Translations under genes and position numbers: made by a program | Source: Pohlia nutans | Taxonomy: Eukaryota > Streptophyta > Bryopsida > Bryales > Mniaceae | DNA: 64,000 bases | Assembly (NCBI GenBank): GCA_022496805.1 | Contig: CM040085.1 | Coordinates: 38,221,811-38,285,810 of the forward strand | Direction: 5' to 3' | Shown: one piece after another, positions 34,740 to 45,800 of the stretch | How the letters are laid out: every line of letters begins with the position of its first letter | Numbering within the stretch: position 1 is the first letter of the stretch | Notes under the pieces: generated by a model | The model's input: the letters and a program-made list of their open reading frames with translations, nothing else | Databases searched by the model: none | What the model was told of the DNA's origin: nothing

Positions 34740-36692
34740 GTGCTGCGTAGCGACCTCGCGACCATGCAATGCGAGGAGCTCCATTACCGGAACTGGGACA
34801 TCCAGGACACCGGAATATTGGCGGAGGTGACGGGGAAGCCAGTGCCACCGGCCTTCCGGGAGAACTACATCCGGGGGAAGCGCACGCATTGGACCTGGGA
34901 GCACTGGAGTCGAGCATACGACCTTCCGGACAGCGAGTACGGACTCGAGTCCATCCAGAAGGGAGATTCAGATTGGATGAAGGGGCGGTTCTCCGAGATC
35001 TCAGAGAAAGACGGATTCCGGGTGGAGCATTGCCGGATTCCCCGGGAGAAGCGGCTGCTTCAATTCCTGGTGCCCATCCTCAGTCCGGATAAGCCCACCA
35101 CCGTCACGATCAAATTGGCGAAGGGTATCTTCTTCGCGCTCCTTTATAAGAGGAGAATCGGGTGGGGAGTTGTGATACATGAAATTGTAAATTGGGAGGC
35201 CATGAAGATCGGAGGATCAAAAGGTTGTCCCATTACCCCTTTCCTGTACCACCTGTACCACCTGTATGACAAGCACGGATGTCTCACGGATAGGGAGAAG
35301 GCGAAATTGGAGAAACCAACGTTGCCTGCAGCCGACCGGAGCCCAGCCAAAGCGCGCAAACTCCGTCCGGATGAAAGGAGCCAACCGGAGGAGCAAAGGA
35401 AGAGACGGGAGGAACCGGGAGGTACCAGCCCGCGACCAGAGGAGCGCCGGAAGAAAAGGGAAGACCCGGAAGGAGGACAACTGGGAGGAAGAGGTCCACA
35501 GATGGAGGAAAGGCGGAAGGAGAGAACGGATCTGGCAGGGGACGCGCAACCGGAAGGGGAGGGTCCCTTAGTACGCGCCCGGGGACAGCAGCCGCAGAAG
35601 CGGAAGCGGGTCATCCGGAGTGACGGAGGGGAGGACTCGGACATCCGGGAGATTTCTCTTCTCCGGGAGGACGCTTCCCCTCTCAGGAAGAAGACCCCAA
35701 TCCGGATGAAGACGACTCCGGTAGACAGTCGACGTGCCTGCCCCACAGGAGAACCCGGTCCAAGCAACCGCAGGGCGAACGCGCAGGAGAAAGGGAAACA
35801 GAAGATGGTGACAGAACCGGAAGAAGGAATTGGGGAGCGAGACCGGGCGGACGAGCCAAACCGGAGAGAGGAGCCCTCCCCTGTAGCAGAGCCAAACCGG
35901 GAGGCACAACAGGACGTACCGATCCTCGCGAGATCGGACGTCATGCTAATGCCAATCCGGGCAACTTTGGACATGGTGGAGGGGCAGTACACCCCACTTT
36001 ACAATGCAGTACGGGGAATTGGGAATGTCCTCAGGAGCACGGATGTGAAGGAGTTTCCGGAGATGGTCAGGCAAATTCGGCGGGAGGGAAGCCGGGCTCG
36101 CAAGGAGGCCACCGGAACGACCCAGCTCATGCGGGAACAGAAGAAGGAGCTGAGGCGGGCGAAGCGGACTATCCGGACCATGGAACAACATGACCGGACC
36201 TGCTTCGAGACGGTGTCCCGGTTGTTCCGACCGGATGGGAAAGTACAGACCAAGGCGAGGCTGTACGATGAGCTGATGAGCGATTCCGAGGAGGAAGATG
36301 TAGAACGGGTAAAGAGCATCGTGAAGAAGTATGCTGCCCGGGTGGAAGAGGTGCTCGTGGAGTTCCGGGCGCTGGCAGCAGAGGTGCTTGCAAGGTGCTC
36401 ACCCGTGCCTGAACCGGAAGCGGGGGAGACCAGCAACAGGGATGGGAGAGTCCCCCTGTCCGGAAGTGAGTTGCAGGAGAACTTCCGGTTGTCCGACGAG
36501 GCACCCCAAGCAGGAGATTTGGACCGGTTGCTGGGAGGGAGAAGCTCCACCCCGGAACCGACCTCCCGGATGAGAGCAGAGATGGAGCCGGTTCAGGTAG
36601 CCGAGCCAGAAGAAGCAAGTCTAGCCGGGTTTCTGAACCCGGAAGAGGAGATGGCGGAGACGGATGCCCACACTACTAGAAAATCCAACTAA
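34740..36692 (+). CDS. Element-encoded protein of unknown function, ~643 codons from the first ATG
   Basis: Open from GTG 34740 (first ATG 34764) to TAA 36692. The N-terminal 200 residues look globular (TPFLYHLYHLYDKHG); the middle is highly charged Arg/Glu/Pro-rich; about residues 430-560 look coiled-coil (REQKKELRRAKRTIRTMEQ). There is no gag zinc knuckle, protease, RT or integrase motif. An overlapping frame from ATG 34651 (MARGGESF) runs into the same place out of frame, suggesting one indel near 34738 separated the true start. The last few codons come from the nested MITE; without it the frame would stop almost at once. Function unknown; a plant retroelement-derivative protein is the best guess. 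Confidence 0.55.
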   Translation: MLRSDLATMQCEELHYRNWDIQDTGILAEVTGKPVPPAFRENYIRGKRTHWTWEHWSRAYDLPDSEYGLESIQKGDSDWMKGRFSEISEKDGFRVEHCRIPREKRLLQFLVPILSPDKPTTVTIKLAKGIFFALLYKRRIGWGVVIHEIVNWEAMKIGGSKGCPITPFLYHLYHLYDKHGCLTDREKAKLEKPTLPAADRSPAKARKLRPDERSQPEEQRKRREEPGGTSPRPEERRKKREDPEGGQLGGRGPQMEERRKERTDLAGDAQPEGEGPLVRARGQQPQKRKRVIRSDGGEDSDIREISLLREDASPLRKKTPIRMKTTPVDSRRACPTGEPGPSNRRANAQEKGKQKMVTEPEEGIGERDRADEPNRREEPSPVAEPNREAQQDVPILARSDVMLMPIRATLDMVEGQYTPLYNAVRGIGNVLRSTDVKEFPEMVRQIRREGSRARKEATGTTQLMREQKKELRRAKRTIRTMEQHDRTCFETVSRLFRPDGKVQTKARLYDELMSDSEEEDVERVKSIVKKYAARVEEVLVEFRALAAEVLARCSPVPEPEAGETSNRDGRVPLSGSELQENFRLSDEAPQAGDLDRLLGGRSSTPEPTSRMRAEMEPVQVAEPEEASLAGFLNPEEEMAETDAHTTRKSN

Positions 36693-36820
36693 TCTGTTGA
36701 TTCGGTCGCGTTGACCGGGACACTTTTCTGTTGATTTGGTCAATTTTTTGTTCAAATCAACATAAAAGTGTCCCGGTCAACGCGACCGAATCAACAAATT
36801 AGTTGGATTTTCTAGTAGTG
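36671..36820. mobile_element. CACTA MITE nested in the 4-kb element, TSD CCA
   Basis: 150 bp, almost a perfect foldback: CACTACTAGAAAATCCAACT at the left and its complement at the right, with stems of about 57 bp. CCA lies on both sides (36668-36670 and 36821-36823). It supplies the stop codon of the host ORF. High arm identity suggests a fairly recent insertion. Confidence 0.85.
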
Positions 36821-38191
36821 CCAATAGGGTGAGGACGGAAGGCCAGAGGGTGGGCCAGGAGGCAACCCGGACGGTCAACCGGATGGTGCGTAAAGGCGCG
36901 AACCGGTAGGCGAACGGCAGGGGAACGCGGCGAGCAAGGAAGCGGATCGGAGGATCGGATCGGGAGCAGCTGCTCGGGAGCGGCTGAGTAGTTAGGTTCC
37001 GGGTTTGATGGATCCGGCCTTGTGGGCCCTTGTTGAGTAGGGTAGGATTCTTTTTGGGAGTTAGGTTTTTAGGATTCTAATGTTAGTTGCAGTGTAGGAA
37101 GAGAACTGAATCGTGGGGTAGTCCCCCGGTTTTCCGGATCCCGAGTTTTTAGGATCTGCGGGTTTCCCGGATCTGGTCGGCTTTGTGTTTGCTTTTTATC
37201 CAGGGATGTTCCTCATTCCTGGGGTCTTTTTGTGTACCATTGTTCTTTGTAAATGATCATAGGCATACTCTTCTACGAACCGGAGTGTTTGTGTATGTGT
37301 GTATGTGTGTGTTGTTGATTGAGACAGTGGTCCAACTAGTCCCTTGGTAACCGGAAGGATTGACCGGGTTCTGTTGTAGATCCAGTTAAGAGTCTGGGTA
37401 TTGGGAAAACTCAGAGATTGTTTGAATGTGGGTTGTTTCGTGCTGGGTTGTAAGGTCTAATCCGGGTTAGTGGCTGAGTGGGTAGGAGGGGGTACTCCGG
37501 TCCTCTCAGAACTCCTGGACGGGTAGTCCGGTTGAGGTGCCAGCACCTGGGTAGATCGTGTGACAAGGAGAGCCGGAATGGTCAGAGTAAAACGAACTGT
37601 TAGGAGTCCAACCGATTCCGGATACCCCGGATAATAGTCTATCCCGGTTATCAAGTCGTTGTAGTATTTTTAGAAGGGGGAAAACCGGGTTGCGCTTAAG
37701 TGACCGGCTGTGGGTTTGGGATGAATCTGCAGCTGAAGTGCAGTACGGGAATTACCCGGATTGAGGAGTTGAGTTAGAATAACCGGAAGGTAGTGAAGTT
37801 CCCATCACAGAAATCAGCAGGAAGGGTGTGTCTTTAAATCCAGCACCGCTAAATGTAAATGGAGAACCCTCTGAAGGAAAACAGAGGTTAATATAAACCG
37901 GGTTGAGTTGTTTGGATAGACCGGACAGAGTAGGGTTGGATAAATTCCCAACTCGGACGAAAACCGGATCTAGTCGTAACCGGGTCAGTCAGTATAGGAA
38001 GGCCCGGTTTAGTAGGAAAGAGGAATTCAGCTGGTGACAGAGAGAGAGAAGTCACCAGTCCGGGACCATCTCCGGGAACCTCCCACTTCACCGAATCTCC
38101 GCGGAACGATAACCCGGAAATCACCTCTACGAGCGTTCTTAATACGAAAAAGTGCGTTCTAGGGGAGTATCCGGTATCACGTGCTACGACA
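36821..38191. other. Non-coding 3' part of the 4-kb element
   Basis: CCGG-rich, with a GTGTATGTGT microsatellite near 37285-37315. No supported ORF; minus-strand frames here lack recognisable domains. Could be regulatory or LTR-like sequence. Confidence 0.5.
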
Positions 38192-38196
38192 GTGAT

Positions 38197-39110
38197 GATA
38201 ATGGTCACGAGATGAATTGAAGGGAGAAGGGTGCGGATGGCCTTAACAATGGAATAGGGGTTTAATTTTAAATTGTGCATGAAATTCACACAGTGACAAA
38301 GATCTGGTTGTGCATGAAATTCATACATGGTGAGAAGGAATTGATTGTGTAAGTAATTCATACATAGTGATAAAAAATAATATCCAATTGAAGTGGTCTA
38401 GGCAACTTCTATTTTGAAAATTCATAAATATATTAATAAGTACATTGATTTGTGGTCTTTTTTTTCTCTTTCATAATAGTGCATATCATACACTAAATAG
38501 AGTAATGAGTGCAATCACGACAAATGTGTTCAAATTTTCTTTGGTTGAGAGGGAGAGGTTTACAACTTAGAATGTCACAATAACCTTCTCTAGCCTCTTA
38601 GTTGTCGAAGGTTATCTAGTTTGTCAACCTTTGGATGGAGACTTGTGACAAATAAATAAACAATAAATGCTAGGAAGGCTTGCTTCCGTCTTTGTTTAAC
38701 ATTCCCTAATGAGTGTGGAGTGGAAGTTGGGAAGAACGGAATTTGAACTCATGTTGACATGGAAGATTGCAATGGAAAGGTGTTGACATAGGCTCTCATT
38801 TTTGAACCTCTTTACTTTCACTTTTTGAAAATTTAACCTAAATTCAATTATACTTTGAACTCACACACCCTCCAAAATCTCATTTTTGAATGTGAATTAT
38901 TTAGTTCAAAGACATACTATGATTAACAAACCCAATGCTCCAATCTTACCAAGGTTTAACTTGCACTTGTTTGATTAAGCTGTGCTTACATTTATATAAT
39001 TGAATACTATTAATCGAATCCCTAATTTCAACACAAAGTTTAAAAAAATTCAGCACTGAAGTTCTCTGGAGCCACCCTAGACTCCTAAAGGTTAACATAG
39101 CTTAGTAGAG
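38197..39110. other. Intergenic stretch of copy B
   Basis: Matches copy A 6626-7200 and 9840-10750. It holds the empty site of the 9942 TTAA element (near 38850). No gene recognised. Confidence 0.6.
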
Positions 39111-39841
39111 GAGGAGTGAAAGCACAAAAAACTCTATCAAAAAGTTAGTCTGCCATACTAAAATCATACTCCCTCTATCCCATAATGACTTGCACGTAAA
39201 TTCTTTGAAATCTACCTCTTGAGGTAGATTTCAGAGAACCTATATGTAAGTCATTATGGGACAGAGGGAGTAATTGTTTTGGTCAAAGGCCATAAATTTA
39301 TATCAAACTATATTATATTTTTGGTTTAATTTCACAAAGCCCTCTAGAGTTCTTATAGGTACTTGAACCCAAATTTTCAGAATAAAATCTTCAAAAAAGT
39401 TTACAAAAAGTAGTGTTTGAAAATGAATGCCTAAATCCAATCTCGGTTGCAAAATTGATGGCCTTAAATATACTTAACATAAATGTAATTTTCATGACTT
39501 TTGAAATAATGATAGAGTTGAGGTCCTTGTCCCAAAAACAAGTAGAAATAGTATGTTTTGATATACTTCTTGCTTGTTTTATACCAACTTTGTTGATTGG
39601 TACAAAACTACTTTGTCAATTTTGGCCACTTTTACGTCAATAAAAAATTTATAACTACTTATTGAAAATCAGATGTAACTACTTATTGTTTTTCAAGTAG
39701 ACTTTATAAAACAACAGATGTCTTATTTTATTGTTAATTTCTTTTTTACAAAATTCAAACTTATAATGTATTTTTTAACCTTGCATTGTTGAATGGTCAT
39801 AAGAATCAGAGATGGTAGACTTTTTCGTGCTTTCACCTGGA
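39111..39841. mobile_element. Copy-B insertion with imperfect inverted ends
   Basis: Left GGAGTGAAAGCACAAAAAA, right (inverted) AGGTGAAAGCACGAAAAA. It is absent from copy A between TAATAGAG and AACATTATCAATG at about 10770. It hosts the Stowaway MITE 39169-39270. It is hAT-like in length and end type, but the target duplication was not resolved. Confidence 0.5.
39169..39270. mobile_element. Stowaway-type MITE (Tc1/mariner), 102 bp
   Basis: Ends CTCCCTCTATCCCATAATGAC and complement, flanked by TA on both sides (39167-39168 and 39271-39272). CTCCCTC ends with TA duplication are the Stowaway signature. The interior folds around CTACCTCTTGAGGTAG. Confidence 0.88.
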
Positions 39842-39860
39842 GGATAAACATTATCAATGA

Positions 39861-42800
39861 TTACATCACATGTGGCAATGGCTGCACTTGAATGGTCACT
39901 GTAACACATGCTTCACTTACAACAGTAATCACTTTCAACCTTAGAACTCTTCTTAAATCACTACAACAAAATTGTGTTGACAAACACAACTGCATTTGAG
40001 TTTGTTTTTTACAACCCAGTCTAAAAACAACACTCATGCCAAGGGATTGGAACCTCAGCATTGCATTCAACACCTGATGCGGTCTCCCAACCAAATTCAA
40101 AGAGTTTTCCGTCTCCAAAACAATGGCGTCATGAAGCTCCCGGACCACGCCGCGCATATAAGGCCGGTGCACGCCTTTTGGCTCCACGCTTTGAATGGCA
40201 ATCTCCGCCACTTTCCACACGCTGTCCATGTTGGCGTGGCTGCGTTTGATCACAGGGTCCAAGATGCCTTCGATGTCGCCGGTTTGCAGAGACCTCCGGA
40301 CCTTCTCGATGATGTTCCACTGGCTTTTATCTTCCAGTGTGTTGTCGATGGGTTGCCGCCCGCACAGAAGCTCTAGCAGTACCACGCCAAAGCTAAACAC
40401 GTCGCTCTTCTCTGTCAAGTTGTTGGTCGACCAGTACCTGCAATTAATCAAACAAGAAACGCAAATTTATTAATTAGTGCAATGAAAGCAATTGAATCTT
40501 GCTTTCTACAATGGAGCATAAATTCTTTTGTTTTGTGCAAAAAACCTGAAAATCTGAAAGTGCCAGAACACTTGAAAATATTAGCCATAATAGCCATATT
40601 TGGCAAAAATGGGGTATTCAAGTACCTAGACCTCTAAAATCTATGGTAATTGTAGACTTGAGGTTCACCATGCTGCCGTTGAGCAACTCAAAATCTATGA
40701 CTAATGTAGACTGGAGTTCATGCGCCAACTAAGTTGGGCAACTCACTCGGCAACTCAAAATCTACACTGGTCAGTTACTTGTTATACAATAAGCCTTTAG
40801 GATCTGTAAATTGACTGGGTTCCTAAAATTGTTCCTATTCACAAGTTTTAAAAATTCTGTCTCTAAAATACTTGTAGATAGGGACAGTTTAAAGAACCCC
40901 AACAGATTTAGATTTAGGGAAGACAGTGTCGTTTCTTTTGGCTACCAAAAGTAGACTTGTGTCACCAACTTCATAGGCATGTATCACCTAGTACTTAGTG
41001 TATGCAAACTTGTAATACTTGCTTTTAGTAACTGGAAGAAAAACAAAATGAGCATCCTAGGAAGAGAGATTCACATGCGAAGTGGCAGTGTGCATACTCA
41101 GGATCCAAATAGCCAGCGGTTCCTTTGACCATAGTGGAGACGTGGGAAGCTTGTCCTTCTTCGGGACCCAGTCTAGAGAGACCGAAATCAGCCACTTTGG
41201 CCACGTATTTTTCGGTGAGGAGGATGTTGTTGCTCTTCACATCACGATGAATAATGGATGGAGTACACCCACCGTGAAGATACTCTAGACCTTGTGCAGA
41301 GTTCACAGCAATATCCAGCCGCATTTTCCAATCCAATGGCTCTTGTAGGGCTAGTGGAGAGCCTGCAATATCATTTTTGGATGGGTTAGAATTACACTAC
41401 TGTCACGTTTTGATCATGCATATATTAATGCAGAATAGGGTTCTTTACTAAATGGATTACTTTGTTTTTAGAGTACTAGAGTGTGTTAGACAGACATACC
41501 ATAGAGATGTTCACGAACAGTGCCCTTGTGCAAGAACTCGTATACCAACATGTGACTCTTGCCTTCCAAGCAATACCCCATCAACGAAACCAAATTCTTG
41601 TGGTGCACCCTTGAGAGCAATTGTACCTGGAGGACACTTTTTTAGTAATACTAGTGGTATTGTAATAGAGAACCCGAGTGTATTTATTGTGATTTAAAAC
41701 CCTAAGCCGTGAAACACAAACTAACTTTTTTCAAGTAAACAAAGTACATAATTTGCATGTTGGAAGACACTCAAATCAGATGGAAACACACATGATAACA
41801 TACATGATAAACTCAATGGAAACAACATAGCAGAAGATGATTATATCTCATAATTAGACTATATTATGTCCAGTAACATGAGTACAACCTTGAATGTTGT
41901 GAACATTGGCAATTCTCATAACGAGAGGTTGTACTTTCATGACATTACCAAGTGCATTTGCGAAGTTAGAAAATAGGAGAGCATAGAAACAAAACGTACC
42001 TCATTATTGAATTCGTTCACACCTTGACGAGAATTGGCGTCGGAGACCTTGACAGCCACTTCTCGGCCACCAACAAGCTTGCCATAGTAAACAGGGCCAA
42101 AGCCTCCTTCACCAATCTTTATGATGAAGTTCTGCGTGGCGGCTGTGATCTCTGCAAGCAAATACTGCTTTGCGCCTTGTACGTTCCCAGTGTCCACCAT
42201 AACCGCATTGCCGTAGGTGTCCCCGCTGCCATTTCTGGATTGGTGGGCTAGCAATTCAGTGATCTTGTCCGCCTTCGCTTTGTTTCGTTTCCGAACGCAG
42301 CAGACGAGGATTCCAATCAAAACACCAACACCGAAGATTCCTCCTACAACCCCAGCTATCACACTCGTGCTTAGATTTGATTTGCTTGATGGTGGGGTAA
42401 GAGATGATGGCGGCATAGGTTTAACAATTGGTGGTGGTGAACCAGGTGATGCTGGAGTAATCGCGGGTGGTGGAGTAATTGGTGATGGCGTAGCTAGTGG
42501 TGGTGACGTCGGGGTAACCGGTGATGGTGTTGGTGTCATCGTGTTTCCAGGTGCGTAAACGTTGACAGTAAATCTCATGCCTCTAATACAGTTTTGCGGT
42601 AACTTTGCTATAAAATATTTGATCCCAGATTCTGCAAGTTGATGGGTTTCAATAGAAGGGGAGAATTCGTTATACCATACATTACTAGTACATTTTTCAT
42701 AGTTTGTGTACGAAACGTCAAAAACTCTAGCGGTTGAATCGGAAGTAGTAAATGCTGCATACAAAAACAAAATAAACTACATGTTAGATAATATTCCCGT

Positions 42801-45800
42801 ATTAATATATTAAAAACTTGTAAGAGGCTAACTATATAATTGATAGTTTTATAACCATTATATTTGTATTAAAAACTTCAAAAGATTTCAAATGTATAAT
42901 ATGAAAGTTTTAAACTTTAATGTCATTAACAATACCTATATAGATTGTAATTGATTATTGGAAAAAAAACACATTGGATATTATAGATTACATTAGTACT
43001 AAAAATTAAATGTTCTAGTATAATTGATATAATCTCATATTGTTCTCCAATCATATTTTTAAATTTTAGATTGATAATTGCAAAGTGCATTTATGTTACA
43101 TTATTTTATGTAACTAAATATATTTTGAATTTAATTATGCATTTGAATTTTATTTTTTGAGTATTCAATAATTTTTAAAATGTGACAAGACATTTTTTAA
43201 TATAAAATTTGATAAAATATTTCTAGTTCTAATTCTAAATTATAGCTAACTTCAATTATGCAACTATGTGACTTTTTTAGCAAAATCAATTGAATAAAGT
43301 GATATCATCCCTATTTTATTTCATCCAAAACACATTCATTCATCAATGATGATAAATTGAGGTTCCTAATTTCGTAAAGAATTTGAATAGAACTCATAAC
43401 GAACTTAAATACAACAAAAACATTTTTTTAACCCCTAAAGGACCAAGTGTCCTAACTAGCTAACATTTACAAAACCAGGTAGATTCCCATGATGTCAATT
43501 TTGAGTCTACCATTCTCAGATTTTTATTTAATGTAAGAAATTTCAAGAGCTTCTTGGAAATATATATTTTTTTTCCCATTGGATATTAGTAGAAAAACTT
43601 ATGTTGCTTGAAGCCATCTATTGTGAGGCCGGGTAGCTTGGGAAAATGCTACATTACTCTAAACGCTCTATAATTTGATACAGAAACAAGTGACATGATA
43701 TTATTTGGGATGGTTAAAAAAAACTCTCCGTATTTAAAAAATTTCATTCCTTGAAGAGTCAAAAATTTATAGTGTAGTTGGGTAGGGTGGGAAAAAATTA
43801 ACTTTTTTAGAGATAAAAAGTAGAGTTTTTCTTATTTTATCGTAATTTTTTTCTACTTCAAAAAGAGGCAAGAATCTTTGTTTTTACCTTTTAAATTGAG
43901 ATATTTAACAATACGAAGTTCACAATAAAATTACATGTGTTTGGCAATGGTTTGGACCTCCTCCACTTGTAGTATTGTTTTCAATATGATAAAATCATTC
44001 TCCTACTTCTTAAATTTGGTATACAAGTAACTAACATTATGTAGATTGTGAAAGTGAAGAGCGACAAATTTTTGTATTAATACATTTTCAAAATAGGAAG
44101 AAAAATATTCAAGAAATTTTTTTGGGCCGGATTTGCTTATATCACACATTCTCACTTTAAACGTATTCATCTTCTAATCTGTATTGTCAAAGATTGTGGG
44201 TTCTATTGTGCAGAATCCTTTGGTTTTAAAGGAAAAATTCTACAGTTGGATTGTGAAAAAAAGGTTTTTAAAAAAAAATTGTGCCCTAGAAATTAGAAAT
44301 GGCAGCATTGAAGTGATTTTTGAGCAAAATTGTTCCAGTCCTTTAGGAGTTAAAAACTTCAAACTATTGTCAATTTGTGTGCCTTCTTTCTTTCTTAGTG
44401 CGCAAAGAATAGGAGCATCCTCAGTCCATCATTTTAAATGAAAAATGTGCTCTACACGATTATTCCTCATTTATACCGCCTCTTTTACATTGATGAATTT
44501 AAGCTACTCTAAGAAGAGCTTACTTATATGATTGGTAAATTAAAGCTTTCAAGTCAAAAGAGCTTGTTTATCTTTCGGTAAATCACAGTTTAAAGTGAAG
44601 AAATGCTAGTTAAAGAGTATAGACAAATGGAAGTAGAAGAAATTACCAATAATGAGTTAACTACTATTGAATTAGTAGAAGTGGCATCAATTTCCACCAA
44701 TTGTAAAGCTTTGTAATGCACAACTTTATACATCTATGTTGACTCATTTCTTATTAGAAAACTCACTTAACCTTAATTTGCTAAATGTCATTGGTTTTCA
44801 AAAACTATGAGGAAAATTTGACAAAATGGGTGTTGCCAATCCCAATAAGTAACATGAAACTTTAGGTTTTTATCCAAGTCTTTTGTAAAAATAATTAAAT
44901 TTATTGTCATTGTTTTCATCATTTGAACATATTTTTATGTTCATAATATTAATTCATATTTTGTAAAACTTGTATAATGCTAACGATTTAGGCTTCTTTT
45001 TCAAATTACAAATTATATGACATTTTTTCTATTTTCCCGAATCTATCATATTTGAAATATTTTTAATTAAGAAAAACCAAAATTCTAATTTTCTTCAAAT
45101 TATAAATCTATGCCACTAAATAAAAGACATTAAAAATGTCTAATCTTAATGAAAAGTAATTAGTGTAAAAAATTTATTATGTTGGAAAAGAATTAGATTT
45201 GTTGTAATATTTCAATTCTGTTTAGAAGCAGATGTCAAAAGGAAAGGTGGTTCCAAAATATTTGTACAATTGAATTTGAAAAAAATCTTATATCTTTGTT
45301 AAACCAATTTAAAAGCAGTTACTTTCAAAAGTTTACCAAAAGTAATTTTTATTTTTAGTATATGAATTTAAATATAATAAGCTAAAATTGTGAAAAAATA
45401 AGTATTATATAATCATTTCACTAAATTTCTTGTTTGATGTATTCTAAATGATAAATTTTACTACATATAGCAAAAATTGTAGGCATACTTGAGTATTTTG
45501 ATTTTTAATCATTTTAAAACACGTACTAATAAACTATTTTTAATTGTACAATTGCAAAACCAAGTTTGATACAACTTTCCAAATGAATCATGAGAACAAG
45601 GTTCAAAGAAATAGATAGCACATATGTGTCTGTTCTCATATTATTAGGAGTTACTTTGAATTGTTTGAAATTTAATTTCAACTTACAATCTTATTGTTAA
45701 TCAAATTTCAAATAAATGTTTTGATCACTTACATAAAATATCTCCAACAATGAATGAAATATTGCTTGGCCAATCTTCATAAAAGGTTGCTGAAGAAGGA

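Larger units (their letters stand above)
34204..38191. mobile_element. 4-kb TG...CA element with 5-bp target duplication, no visible LTR pair
   Basis: Starts TGTCAAACC, ends CTACGACA, and is flanked by GTGAT on both sides (34199-34203 and 38192-38196). Copy A has the uninterrupted site with one GTGAT near 6625. TG/CA ends and a 5-bp duplication are LTR-retrotransposon hallmarks, but I see no direct terminal repeats, primer-binding site or pol domains. It may be a solo LTR of unusual size carrying an ORF, or a large retrotransposon derivative. It is much richer in GC and in CCGG than its surroundings. A CACTA MITE is nested in it (36671-36820). Confidence 0.78.

Noticed and set aside
34500..36618. 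Several long minus-strand ORFs opposite the 650-codon ORF
   Set aside because: They are shadows of a GC-rich coding strand; composition is Pro/Ser/Arg/Leu-rich without domains, while the plus frame has globular and coiled-coil character.
37457..38361. Minus-strand ORFs at the 3' end of the 4-kb element
   Set aside because: One crosses the element boundary into flanking DNA (38191), so it cannot be an element gene; no domains seen.
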